Shown here: piece by piece, positions 1 to 8,275 of the stretch
Layout of the letters: each line of letters begins with the position of its first letter
Position numbering within the stretch: the stretch's first letter is position 1
Source: an uncultured Rubrobacteraceae bacterium
GTDB taxonomy: Bacteria > Actinomycetota > Rubrobacteria > Rubrobacterales > Rubrobacteraceae
Assembly: GCA_902806085.1 (NCBI GenBank)
Contig: CADCVH010000118.1
Location: 88,398-152,397 of the forward strand
Length of the DNA stretch: 64,000 bases
Reading direction: 5' to 3'
Position numbers and translations under genes: made by a program
The notes under the pieces: model-generated
Told to the model about the DNA's origin: nothing
The model's input: only the letters and a program-made list of their open reading frames with translations
Databases searched by the model: none

Positions 1-349
1 CGAGCACCTTCGCGTCCGTGGCGGCGTAGACCATGCCGTCCACACCCTGGGTCGCGAAGTTCGTCAGGAGGTCGACCTGGCCGCTAACGTTCGTCTCGGC
101 CGTGACGCCGTCCCACTGGATGCTGACCTCGGATCCCCCGGCCTCCTTCGCGGCGCACTCGGCCCCGATGCGGACCTGCTCCCAGAAGTCGAAGCCGACC
201 GCCTTCGGGACGACCGCGATCCGTAAGGGTCCCTCCTGGCTGCCGCCACCGCCCTCTCCCCCACCAGACTCCCGGACCTGCGCGCCGCACGCCGCCAGGG
301 TCAGGGCCAGCGCGCCCGCCACCAGCACCAAAGATATTCGTCTGCCCAT
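1..349 (-). CDS. Sugar ABC transporter substrate-binding lipoprotein (C-terminus outside window)
   Basis: The first 116 residues are present and the rest runs off the left edge. A hydrophobic signal ends in a lipobox (LAAC, Cys21), followed by a Gly/Ser-rich linker and the start of a periplasmic-binding domain of the RbsB type from about residue 42 (LRIAVVPKAVGFDFW). It should sit lipid-anchored on the outer face of the membrane and deliver a sugar to the permease and ATPase encoded just upstream in the operon (375-2887). GAGGAG lies 6 bases before the ATG. Family and role are secure; the exact sugar is not visible. It is the last operon gene in view, 25 bp after the permease stop. Confidence 0.85.
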   Translation of the reverse strand, partial: MGRRISLVLVAGALALTLAACGAQVRESGGGEGGGGSQEGPLRIAVVPKAVGFDFWEQVRIGAECAAKEAGGSEVSIQWDGVTAETNVSGQVDLLTNFATQGVDGMVYAATDAKVL

Positions 350-374
350 CGCTACTCCTCTTTCTCTCTAGTTC

Positions 375-1376
375 CTACTCCGAAGCCGACGCCAGCTTGC
401 GGCGGCGGTACTGGTCCCAGAAGACCGCGATCCAGATGATGACGCCTATGATCACCTGCTGGTAGAAGGTGTTCACGTTCAGGAGGACCGCGCCGTTGCG
501 GATCAAGGCTATAAGGAAGGCCCCGATCAGGGTCCCAACCACCGTCCCCTGTCCCCCGAAGAGGCTCGCCCCCCCGATGACGGCCGCCGCTATCACGTCG
601 AGCTCCAGCCCGATCCCGTAGTTCGGCTGCCCGGAGGCGACCCTGGAGGCCGCGATCATGCCCCCGAACCCCGCGAGCGCCCCCGAGATGACGTACACGC
701 TGGTCAGGTACCGCCGGATCGGGATTCCGGAGAGCCTCGCCGCCTCCAGGTTCGACCCCATCGCGTACGCGTAGCGCCCGAGCCTGGTCCTGCTGAGCAC
801 CACGTACCCGGCTATCGCCACGGCGATGATGATGACCACGGGTATGGGAATGCCCCCCGCCACGACCCCCTGTCCCAAAAGACGGAACGAGTCCGGCAGC
901 CCGAAGACCGACTGCGCGTCGGTGGCGATGTAGACGATGCCCCGGGCCACGGAGAGCATCCCCAGCGTCGCTATAAACGGGTTGAGCCCGGCGACGGAGA
1001 CGAGGAGGCCGTTCGTGAGGCCGCAGGCGGCCCCGACCAGCGTACCGCCAAGCGCGGCCAGCGGCATCGGCAGGCCCACCGAGGACATCAGGAGGGCGCC
1101 CATGACGCCAGCGAGGGCCGCCACCGATCCCACCGAGAGGTCGATACCCGCGGTGATGATGACGAGGGTCATCCCCACGGCGATCACCGCGACGACCGCC
1201 GTCTGGCTCCCGATGTTGAATAGGTTGTCGGCCGTCAGGAAGTCCGGCGAGGCGAAGGAGAGAAAGACGAAGACCACTATGAGGGCGCCCGCCGCGGCGA
1301 TCTGGGAGACAAAGTCAGAGAGCCTATCGCGCAGGGCGTTCCCGCGGGTGGTTCCGTTCGCGGTTCCTTCGGTCAT
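375..1376 (-). CDS. Sugar ABC transporter permease, RbsC family
   Basis: A 333-residue membrane protein of the BPD_transp_2 (RbsC/XylH/AraH) family with about nine hydrophobic helices. The family-typical stretch GIDLSVGSVAAL and the later EAARLSGIP segment, which faces the ATPase, are both present. It forms the channel of a monosaccharide importer with the ATPase at 1373-2887 and the lipoprotein at 1-349. The chosen ATG (MTEGTANG) overlaps the ATPase stop codon by ATGA, which argues for translational coupling; the reading frame stays open far upstream, but that part is the ATPase gene in another frame. Length is normal for the family. Confidence 0.9.
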   Translation of the reverse strand: MTEGTANGTTRGNALRDRLSDFVSQIAAAGALIVVFVFLSFASPDFLTADNLFNIGSQTAVVAVIAVGMTLVIITAGIDLSVGSVAALAGVMGALLMSSVGLPMPLAALGGTLVGAACGLTNGLLVSVAGLNPFIATLGMLSVARGIVYIATDAQSVFGLPDSFRLLGQGVVAGGIPIPVVIIIAVAIAGYVVLSRTRLGRYAYAMGSNLEAARLSGIPIRRYLTSVYVISGALAGFGGMIAASRVASGQPNYGIGLELDVIAAAVIGGASLFGGQGTVVGTLIGAFLIALIRNGAVLLNVNTFYQQVIIGVIIWIAVFWDQYRRRKLASASE

Positions 1377-2887
1377 GCGGCCTCCCCCGTGCCGGTGGCG
1401 AGCGCGATGACGCGCTCCTCCGAGAACTCTTCGCGTCCGATCACGCCGGCCACCTCTCCCTCTCGCATCACCAGGATGCGGTCGCACATGTTCAACAACT
1501 CGGGCAGGTAGGAGGAGATCAGGACGATCCCGCGCCCCTCTTGGGCTAGGTCGCCTATCAACCCGAACATCTCCGCCTTCGCGCCCACGTCTATGCCCCG
1601 CGCCGGCTCGTCGAAGAAGAGGACCTTCGCCTCCGTCTCGAGCCACCGCGCCACAACGACCTTCTGCTGGTTCCCTCCGGACAAGACCTGCACCCGCCGC
1701 CGGATGGAGGGCGTCCTGATGTTGAGCTCGTCCCTCCTCTTGCGCGCGATCCGTCCCTCCTCCTTGAGGCTGATGAGCCCCCTGGTCATCGGCAGGTTGG
1801 CGAGCGTGATGTTCTGGTCCACCCCGAGCTGGAGCGCCAACCCCTCGCCCTTGCGGTCCTCGGTCAGGTAGCCGACGCCGGCCTCGATGGCGTCCTGGGG
1901 CTTCTTTATCTTCAACTTCCGCCCTTCGAGCTCCACCGCGCCGCCGTCCACCCTGTCGGCGCCGAAGACGGCCCGGGCGAGCTCGGTGCGTCCGGCGCCC
2001 ACGAGGCCGGCGAAACCCAGAACCTCCCCCGCCCTGACCTCGAAGGAGCAATCCTTCAGTTTCTCGCCGCGCTTTACGCCGGAGACGCGCAGAAGCACGT
2101 CGCCCACGTCGACGTCGGGCTTCGGGTAGAGGTTGCCTATCTCGCGCCCTACCATGAGGCGCACCAGCTTGTCCTCGTCGAGCTCGGAGATGGGCAAGGT
2201 GTCCACTACCTTTCCGTCGCGCATGACGGTTACGCGGTCTGCTATGCGGAAGATCTCGTCGAGGCGGTGGCTTATGTAGAGGATGGCGATGCCGTCGTCG
2301 GTGAGGGCCTTTATGACCCCGAAGAGGTCTTCTATCTCTCTCTCGGCCAGGGTCGCGGTCGGCTCGTCCATGATGACGACCTTCGCGTCGATGGCCAGGG
2401 CCTTGGCGATCTCGACCCGCTGCATCTCCGCCACGGTGAGCCCGGCGACGAGCCTGCGGGGGCCGACGTTCAACCCCACCCGCCGCAGCAGCCCCCCGGC
2501 CTCCTCCATCTCCTTGCCCCGGTTGACGAACCCGAACCGCCCCGGCTCGCGCCCGAGGTACAGGTTCTCCGCCACCGACAGGTCCGGCGCCAGCGCGAAC
2601 TCCTGGTAGACCATAGCAACACCCAAGTGCTGGGCGTGCCCCGGCCCGTGGTACTCGACCGGCTCGCCCGCGAGCTCGACCGTGCCGCTGCTCGGCCGCT
2701 CCACCTGCGAGAGCAGCTTCATCAGGGTGGACTTCCCGGCCCCGTTCTCCCCGGCGACGACGTGCACCTCGCCCGGCAGGATATCCAGGTCGACCCCGTC
2801 CACCGCCAGCACCCCGGGGAACTCCTTGGAGACGCCCCGCAGCCGGACGACGGGCTCCTTCGTTCCGATCCCCGTCTCGGTCGTCAT
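1373..2887 (-). CDS. Sugar ABC transporter ATPase, RbsA-type double-cassette
   Basis: A 504-residue protein with two ABC cassettes in tandem, the layout of RbsA/XylG/MglA. Cassette 1 has Walker A GENGAGKS at 46-53 and Walker B IMDEPTATL near 175. Cassette 2 has a degenerate Walker A (GLVGAGRTEL, near 290), the signature LSGGNQQKV and Walker B FFDEPARGIDV. Degeneracy of the second P-loop is normal for this family. It powers the permease at 375-1376, with which it overlaps by 4 bp. It is the second of two such ATPases in this operon (the other is at 8272-9870), so two monosaccharide-type importers are co-transcribed. Confidence 0.92.
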   Translation of the reverse strand: MTTETGIGTKEPVVRLRGVSKEFPGVLAVDGVDLDILPGEVHVVAGENGAGKSTLMKLLSQVERPSSGTVELAGEPVEYHGPGHAQHLGVAMVYQEFALAPDLSVAENLYLGREPGRFGFVNRGKEMEEAGGLLRRVGLNVGPRRLVAGLTVAEMQRVEIAKALAIDAKVVIMDEPTATLAEREIEDLFGVIKALTDDGIAILYISHRLDEIFRIADRVTVMRDGKVVDTLPISELDEDKLVRLMVGREIGNLYPKPDVDVGDVLLRVSGVKRGEKLKDCSFEVRAGEVLGFAGLVGAGRTELARAVFGADRVDGGAVELEGRKLKIKKPQDAIEAGVGYLTEDRKGEGLALQLGVDQNITLANLPMTRGLISLKEEGRIARKRRDELNIRTPSIRRRVQVLSGGNQQKVVVARWLETEAKVLFFDEPARGIDVGAKAEMFGLIGDLAQEGRGIVLISSYLPELLNMCDRILVMREGEVAGVIGREEFSEERVIALATGTGEAA

Positions 2888-2897
2888 CGCCGGCTCC

Positions 2898-3263
2898 TCA
2901 CATCCACGTTATGCTCCCTGGGTTGCACTTTCTCGGTAAACCGGGGGACGAAACTACGTCTTCCTGGAGGTTGATCGCCACCAGCTCGGCCCAACCTTCC
3001 GGCGCATCGCGGTAAGGGTCTTCCCAGGACTCGGGCGGTCCCACCGCGTCCTCCTTGCGGCCGAACAGGCACTCGGGACGGCGCTGGTCCCGAAACGTGA
3101 TGACGACGGAACCCTCCTCCCTGGAACCTTCGAGCCGCACGTCTTCGATCCGGACTCCCCCGCCGGGGTGAAAGATGCCGGGCTTGTCCCCGAGCAGATG
3201 TCCCCTGAGCCAGCCCACAACCCGGCGCTCGTACTCAGGGCGTTCCGGTTCACGTGACGACAT
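2898..3263 (-). CDS. Hypothetical protein, 121 aa
   Basis: A small soluble acidic protein that I do not recognise. It starts MSSREPERPEYERRVVGWL and carries an alternating strand pattern (GGVRIEDVRLEG, SVVITFRDQRRPECL) suggesting a small beta-rich domain; there is no signal peptide or membrane segment. The gene is wedged between the FGGY kinase, with which it overlaps by 14 bp, and the sugar ATPase, 10 bp downstream. It is therefore translated within the operon and probably serves the same pathway. Tight packing and GC-rich third codon positions on this strand support it as real. No function is assigned. Confidence 0.7.
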   Translation of the reverse strand: MSSREPERPEYERRVVGWLRGHLLGDKPGIFHPGGGVRIEDVRLEGSREEGSVVITFRDQRRPECLFGRKEDAVGPPESWEDPYRDAPEGWAELVAINLQEDVVSSPGLPRKCNPGSITWM

Positions 3264-4749
3264 TACCTCCCCCTTTCTGCAATCCCGCGAGCCTGTGCAT
3301 CTGTCCTCTGGTGGCCGGGTAGAGCTCCCGGTAGACGCCGTAGAGCTCGTCGTAGATCTCTCGGTTCGCCCCGTCCGGCTCGACGGTGTCCACTATGCGG
3401 CTCCAGTCGGTCTCCGGGCCGGCGAGGCCGACGGCGCGGGCGGCGAGCAGGGCATCCCCGTAGGCGGCGCCGATGGTCTGCTCGGGGAGGTCCTGGGGAC
3501 GGCCGGTCACGTCGGAGACTATCTGGGTCCAGAGGCCTCCCTTGGTGCCGCCGCCGACGGCCACCAGCCTCTCGCCGCCGGCCCCTGCCTCGCGCATGGA
3601 CTCGAAGATGTGGCGGACGCCGTAGGCGGTCGCCTCGAGCATGGCGCGGTAGAGGTGGCCGCGGCCGTGGCCGATGGTGAGGCCGGAGACGATGCCCCGC
3701 GCCTCCGGGTCAAAGAGGGGCGTCCGCTCGCCGGCAAAGTACGGCAGCACGACCAGGGCGTCGGAGCCGGGAGGGACGGCGGCGGCCTCTTCGGTGAGAT
3801 CCTCGTAAGGGACGCCGCCCGAGATACTCTGCAGCCAGCCGGTCAAGGCGCCCGAGGTCGCCATGCCCGCGGCGAGGTCGTGGGTGCCGGGCAGGATCCC
3901 GGTAGTGCCCCACAGGCCGGGGTGATGTAGCGCTTCTTCCAAGACCTCGATGATGAACATGGTAGTGCCGTACATGAGCATGAGGTCGCCCGGGTTCTGG
4001 ACGCCAACGCTCGCCCCCTCGCTCCAGGCGTCTATGGTGCCGGCCGCGACGGGCGTGCCGGCGGGTATCCGGGTGGCCTCGGAGGCCTCCGGGGTCACCT
4101 CCCCGACCACCTCGGCGGGCCAGAGGAGGCGGGGGAGGGGCAGGCCCGGGGCCACCTCTTCGGCCCGGTCCCGGATCCAGCCGAACTCCCGCACGTCGTA
4201 GAGGGGGTCGCACTGGCTCGCCGAGTGGTGGTCAAGCACGTACTCCCCCGTGAGCCGCCACGAGATAAACGAGTTCGCCATAAAGAACTTTTTCGTCTTC
4301 TCCCAGACCTTGGGCTCGTTGCGCTGCAGCCACAGCAGCTTAGGCCCGACGGCCTGGGTGGTGCACACGGAGCCGCACCGTTCGAGCAGGGCCTCGCGCC
4401 CGTAGCGGTCGTTGAGCTCCTCGATCTCCCGCTCGGCCCGCGAGTCGATCCCGTACAGGATCGCGGGCCGCAGAGGATTCCCGTCTTCGTCGGTCGGTAA
4501 CAGGCACGCCCCGATGCCGCTCGTGCAGACCGCCGCGATGCCGTCGTCGGCCTTTTCGAGCAACTCCCGGCAGATGGAGACGAAGTCGTCCCACCAGACC
4601 TTCTCGGCGTCGTGCTCGGCCCAGCCGGGCCGGGGCAGCGAGAGCTCGTGCGGCCTCTCGGCGGTAGCCAAGACCTCGCCGTCTGGCCGCGCGAGGACGC
4701 CCTTGGTGCTCGCGGTCCCGACGTCCACGCCAAGCAGCAGCCCGCTCAC
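3250..4749 (-). CDS. FGGY-family carbohydrate kinase
   Basis: A 499-residue two-domain sugar kinase of the xylulokinase/ribulokinase family. The N-terminal phosphate loop LGVDVGTASTKG (residues 6-17) and the C-terminal FGGY nucleotide-binding part (VAVGGGTKGGLW, near 395) are both present. It should phosphorylate a ketose, using ATP, in the cytoplasm. Its GTG start overlaps the stop of the isomerase at 4746-6194 (GTGA), so isomerase and kinase are coupled and likely act in sequence, ketose to ketose phosphate. D-ribulose, L-ribulose, xylulose or fuculose are all possible substrates; the sequence alone does not decide. Confidence 0.9.
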   Translation of the reverse strand: MSGLLLGVDVGTASTKGVLARPDGEVLATAERPHELSLPRPGWAEHDAEKVWWDDFVSICRELLEKADDGIAAVCTSGIGACLLPTDEDGNPLRPAILYGIDSRAEREIEELNDRYGREALLERCGSVCTTQAVGPKLLWLQRNEPKVWEKTKKFFMANSFISWRLTGEYVLDHHSASQCDPLYDVREFGWIRDRAEEVAPGLPLPRLLWPAEVVGEVTPEASEATRIPAGTPVAAGTIDAWSEGASVGVQNPGDLMLMYGTTMFIIEVLEEALHHPGLWGTTGILPGTHDLAAGMATSGALTGWLQSISGGVPYEDLTEEAAAVPPGSDALVVLPYFAGERTPLFDPEARGIVSGLTIGHGRGHLYRAMLEATAYGVRHIFESMREAGAGGERLVAVGGGTKGGLWTQIVSDVTGRPQDLPEQTIGAAYGDALLAARAVGLAGPETDWSRIVDTVEPDGANREIYDELYGVYRELYPATRGQMHRLAGLQKGGGNVVT

Positions 4750-6194
4750 CTCGCTCCCCCGTAACCGGCGGAGAGATCCCTGGCGGTGCCGAACCCGTCG
4801 TAGTCCACGTCGAGGAGCTTGCAGGCTACCTTCAGCTCCTCGACGTGGTCCCCGGGTATGGCGTGGATGTGGTTGGAGCCGTAGCGGGAGAGGATCTCCT
4901 CGGCCTCAGCCTCCATGCGGGCGAAGGCGTGGGGCCACTCGTAGGTGGACTGGCCCATGAGGTTCTCGTTGGTCTCGTCGTCGTAGCGCTCGAAGGCGCC
5001 GCGCATGACGTGCATCCTGTAGCGCCCGTCCAGGCGGGTGAGCCGGGCGAAGGTGAAGTCGCCCGGTGCCGCCAGGTGATGCACGCTCGCCCCGCCGGCG
5101 GGGAAGAAGAAGACCTCCGGGTAGAGGTGGACGTGACGCAGGTTCTCGGCCGGGTCGTCGCTTCTCGCCGCGAACCAGGTCGCGTGCTGGCCTGAGTTGC
5201 AGAGGTCCCAGATCCCGCGTCCCGCGTGGTAGTGGCGCACGTCGGCGAAGAGGACGGGCGTGCCGCCTATCCCCTTGAGGATCTGCATGGTGAGCGCCGC
5301 GTCCATGTCCGCCTCCGTGGAGCAGACGTGCGTCTCCTTGGGCCCGTCCCAGTCGTAGGGGTCGTTCAAGAAGGCCTCGGTTACGTCCATAGTGGCGAAG
5401 TGGTTGGTGAGCTCGGGCTGGGCCTTTATGCCGGAGAAATCGAGGTTCCACTCCTCGATCAACTCGCGCATGGCGTAGTACGAGCGTACCTGGCGCTCGA
5501 GCTTCTCCGGCGTGAGCTGTTTGCCGTCGTAGTGGACCCCCGCGGCGTGTTCTTCCAGCCACCCGCGCGCGGCGCGCACCCTGCCCGCGTCGATCCCTTC
5601 GGAGCGCCTCACCAGCTCCCACTGGTCGATCTCCTCGACGTCCACCCCGAACTTCTCCATCCACTGGTCGGGATTTGAGACGGCGGTGTACATGCCCATA
5701 GGTCGCCCCCCGATCCGGCCGAAGGTGCTCCCCCGCAGGGACCGCACGGCGGACGCGGCCCTCGCGTGGGCCTCCACTTTGGCGAGCACCGCCGGGTCCG
5801 AGACGTCCCCGAAGGCGCGGCCGTAGGTGCGCCCGACCTGGTCGAGCCCTCCCGCAGCCGCGAGCATCCCCACCATCCCCGGCTGCTCCGGGTTTATGTT
5901 GGAGAACAGCATCAGCGGCCCCGCCGTCTCGCCCGCGGCGAGCATCGAGAAGTGCGGGAAGGCCCACACCGGGATGTTGAAGACCGTCAGGTCCGGGCGC
6001 GCGTCGGCCACCCGCCGGGCCTCGGATACGGCGAGGCGGTTCGTCCACACGGTCTCGCGCGCCCGCACGACCTCGTGGCCGGCGGCCTCGAGCGCCTCTG
6101 CCAGGCCGTCCTCGACGCCCCGGGCGAACTTCTCGATGTCCCGGTGGACGGACTCCCGGCCGTCGGACATCGTCAGGATCCCAATCTTTGCCAC
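4746..6194 (-). CDS. L-fucose/L-arabinose isomerase-family protein
   Basis: A 482-residue cytoplasmic protein whose opening MAKIGILTMSDGRE and general layout match the L-fucose isomerase family (AraA/FucI fold, Mn-dependent aldose-ketose isomerases). FucI enzymes also convert D-arabinose to D-ribulose. The conserved core is visible around residues 270-350 (FATMDVTEAFLNDP, STEADMDAALTMQIL, FADVRHYH). Start is GTG, preceded by AAGGGGAG. It is coupled to the FGGY kinase downstream. A decayed relative of its 5' end survives at 10870-11124. Substrate is not proven; within an operon holding a GH172 glycosidase, D-arabinose or L-fucose are the leading options. Confidence 0.82.
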   Translation of the reverse strand: MAKIGILTMSDGRESVHRDIEKFARGVEDGLAEALEAAGHEVVRARETVWTNRLAVSEARRVADARPDLTVFNIPVWAFPHFSMLAAGETAGPLMLFSNINPEQPGMVGMLAAAGGLDQVGRTYGRAFGDVSDPAVLAKVEAHARAASAVRSLRGSTFGRIGGRPMGMYTAVSNPDQWMEKFGVDVEEIDQWELVRRSEGIDAGRVRAARGWLEEHAAGVHYDGKQLTPEKLERQVRSYYAMRELIEEWNLDFSGIKAQPELTNHFATMDVTEAFLNDPYDWDGPKETHVCSTEADMDAALTMQILKGIGGTPVLFADVRHYHAGRGIWDLCNSGQHATWFAARSDDPAENLRHVHLYPEVFFFPAGGASVHHLAAPGDFTFARLTRLDGRYRMHVMRGAFERYDDETNENLMGQSTYEWPHAFARMEAEAEEILSRYGSNHIHAIPGDHVEELKVACKLLDVDYDGFGTARDLSAGYGGAR

Positions 6195-6302
6195 TATTCT
6201 CCCCTTACCCTAGATAACCGATTATGAGGCTTGGCGAAATCTCCTGCACGCCGCGAGCATCGAGTCGGGCACCTCCACGAACCCGCGAACCGGCGGTCGC
6301 CG

Positions 6303-7286
6303 TTATTTGATCGCCAGGGCATTGGCTGGCGAACCGGACCCGCCCACCTTGTTCAGGGGGGCCGAGGTGAACAACCCCTCGTAGGCGCCGTCCGCGACGC
6401 AATCTTCAGCCAAAGCATCGAGGACGAACATCTCCCCCACCGCCATACCCAACAACGGGATGATGCGGAAATGCAGGAACCCCTCCACCGACGGGTCTTC
6501 GGGGTTTGGCAGGGGCGGTATCGCCTCGAGGGCGGGGCAGTCCGCCGCCACGGCGGAGATGCGGTGGTCCCAGAGCCACTCCAGGGTCCGCTCTTCGGGG
6601 GAGAGGCCGGGGGCGCGGAGTTGGGCGCCCGCCGCGCCTAGCTCCGCGCGGGTGTTCTCGTCCGTACCCTCGTACCAGCCGATCCACCCGGTGCGCAGGA
6701 GCAATACGTCTCCCTCTTCCAGAGACGATCCCTGGCTCTCGAGCGCGGCTTCGACCTCGTCGATCGTGATCTCGTCGCGCTCCTCGTGACGTATGGCGTT
6801 GCCGTTCTCCTTGCGGTAAAGGTCTACATCGGCCAGGACGAAGCGTCCCACGATCCCGCGGTCCGCCCAGTTGTCGATGCCGTTCTTGCTGCCCGGTTCC
6901 CCCGTGAAATCTTGCAGCGTGCGGCCGTTGTAGTAGCCGTACTCGGGGTGCGGCCAGTGCGAGAGCGCGTCCCACTGGCTGGACACCTGGGTGTAGAAGT
7001 TGTCGTAGTAGTCGTCGGTGCCGGGGTCCAGGTGGATGATGGTGTGCTTCATCTGCTGGCGGTTCAGTATCGGGGGGTCCGGCTTCTCCAGGCTCCAGTT
7101 GAGCGAGAAGACGCTCCCTTTGCGCACCAGCCCCGCCGCGCGCCGCGCGTGCTCGGGGGTGAGAAGGTTGACCGTACCGACCTCGTCTTCCTCGCCGAAC
7201 ACGCCCCACGCGGAGCCCGGGGGTTTGGAAGGGTCGAGCGGAAGATCCCGGTAGCGGGGAAGTTTTTCCCGTTTCTCCGTCGTCAT
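6303..7286 (-). CDS. Cyclase-family hydrolase (PF04199)
   Basis: A 327-residue protein of the cyclase / kynurenine-formamidase-like family (metal-dependent hydrolases of amides and lactone-like rings). The long form with an N-terminal region (YRDLPLDPSKPPGSAWGVFG, then EVGTVNLLTPE) is typical of the larger bacterial members. The metal-binding His is replaced by a looser region around HTIIHLDPGTDDYYDNFY, QVSSQWDALSHW and YYNG. The ATG overlaps the permease stop by ATGA. Its place inside the transporter operon hints at a lactone or other sugar-derivative substrate, but that is inference. A second, shorter family member lies at 28234-28935. Confidence 0.82.
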   Translation of the reverse strand: MTTEKREKLPRYRDLPLDPSKPPGSAWGVFGEEDEVGTVNLLTPEHARRAAGLVRKGSVFSLNWSLEKPDPPILNRQQMKHTIIHLDPGTDDYYDNFYTQVSSQWDALSHWPHPEYGYYNGRTLQDFTGEPGSKNGIDNWADRGIVGRFVLADVDLYRKENGNAIRHEERDEITIDEVEAALESQGSSLEEGDVLLLRTGWIGWYEGTDENTRAELGAAGAQLRAPGLSPEERTLEWLWDHRISAVAADCPALEAIPPLPNPEDPSVEGFLHFRIIPLLGMAVGEMFVLDALAEDCVADGAYEGLFTSAPLNKVGGSGSPANALAIK

Positions 7287-8275
7287 GCTTGCGCGTACCT
7301 CCTCGCGATCGTGCTCAGCGCCACGGCAAAGACGAGTATCCCCCCCTGGAAGATGTACTGGTAGAAGGTCGGGGCGCCGAATATGGACAACCCGTTGAAC
7401 GCCACGCCTATTATCAGCACGCCGACCAGGGTGCCCAAGATATGAAACTCGCCGTCCCTGAGGGTGGCCGAACCGAGGAACACGGCCGCGAAGGCGTCGA
7501 GAAGATAGCTGTCCCCGGCGTCGGTCGAGCCGCTGCCGATGAGCGAGGCCAGCAGGATGCCGGTCAGGAACGCGCACATACCGGAGACCACGAAGGCGGA
7601 TATCTTTACGCGATCCACCCTGATGCCAGACAACCTGGAGGCCTCGGCGTTGCCGCCAACCGCCTGCATCCGCTGCCCCGCGTCCGTCCGGTTGACCAGC
7701 ACCCAGAGCACCGCAAGGACCGCCGCCATGATCAGGATGTTGTTCGGGATCCCGAGCACGGTCCCGAGGCTGATCAAGAAAAACGAGTCGGGGAGGCCCG
7801 CGGCGATCGGCTGCCCCGCCGAGTACGCGTAGTTGAACCCGATCAGGATGGTCCCCACGCCGAGCGTGGCGACCACGGAGTTGACCCTGGCCTTGGTCAC
7901 GATCAGGCTATTGACGACCCCGACCAGTCCCCCCGCGAGCACCACCACCACGATGGCCACCAGCACGGGCAGGTCCTGGCGCACCATGAGCCCGGTGACC
8001 AGGACGCCGGCCAGGCTTGCCCCGAAGCCGACGCTGAGGTCCAACTCGTCGACGATGAGGACCACGGTGAGCCCGCTGGCGATGATCGCCGTGAGCGCGA
8101 CCTGGTTGACTATGTTGACCAGGTTCGAGAACGTCGGGAAGGCCTCGGGCGAGGCGACGGAGAACCCCACTATCATCACGGCCAGGCCGGCTAAGGTGCC
8201 GTACCGGGCGAGCAGCGAGACGGCCCTCCGCCCGCCCGCCCCCTTGAGCGCTGAACCTTTCGTCTCGACGCTCAT
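7283..8275 (-). CDS. Sugar ABC transporter permease, RbsC family
   Basis: A 330-residue polytopic protein with the BPD_transp_2 fold. The hallmark VDELDLSVGFGASL and the EASRLSGIRVDRVK coupling region are present, with about nine hydrophobic helices. It pairs with the ATPase at 8272-9870 (4-bp overlap) and the lipoprotein at 9863-10873 to give a complete monosaccharide importer. The conserved acidic residues in the DELDLSVG loop replace the more usual AGIDLSVG of its paralogue at 375-1376, so the two permeases are not recent duplicates and may carry different sugars. Confidence 0.9.
   Translation of the reverse strand: MSVETKGSALKGAGGRRAVSLLARYGTLAGLAVMIVGFSVASPEAFPTFSNLVNIVNQVALTAIIASGLTVVLIVDELDLSVGFGASLAGVLVTGLMVRQDLPVLVAIVVVVLAGGLVGVVNSLIVTKARVNSVVATLGVGTILIGFNYAYSAGQPIAAGLPDSFFLISLGTVLGIPNNILIMAAVLAVLWVLVNRTDAGQRMQAVGGNAEASRLSGIRVDRVKISAFVVSGMCAFLTGILLASLIGSGSTDAGDSYLLDAFAAVFLGSATLRDGEFHILGTLVGVLIIGVAFNGLSIFGAPTFYQYIFQGGILVFAVALSTIARRYAQA

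Noticed and set aside
6195..6302. Coding remnant before the isomerase gene
   Set aside because: A short frame (VRGFVEVPDSMLAACRRF) looks protein-like but is only 20 codons with no relative that I can name; I see no other feature in this 108-bp gap except a weak CATAAT box.
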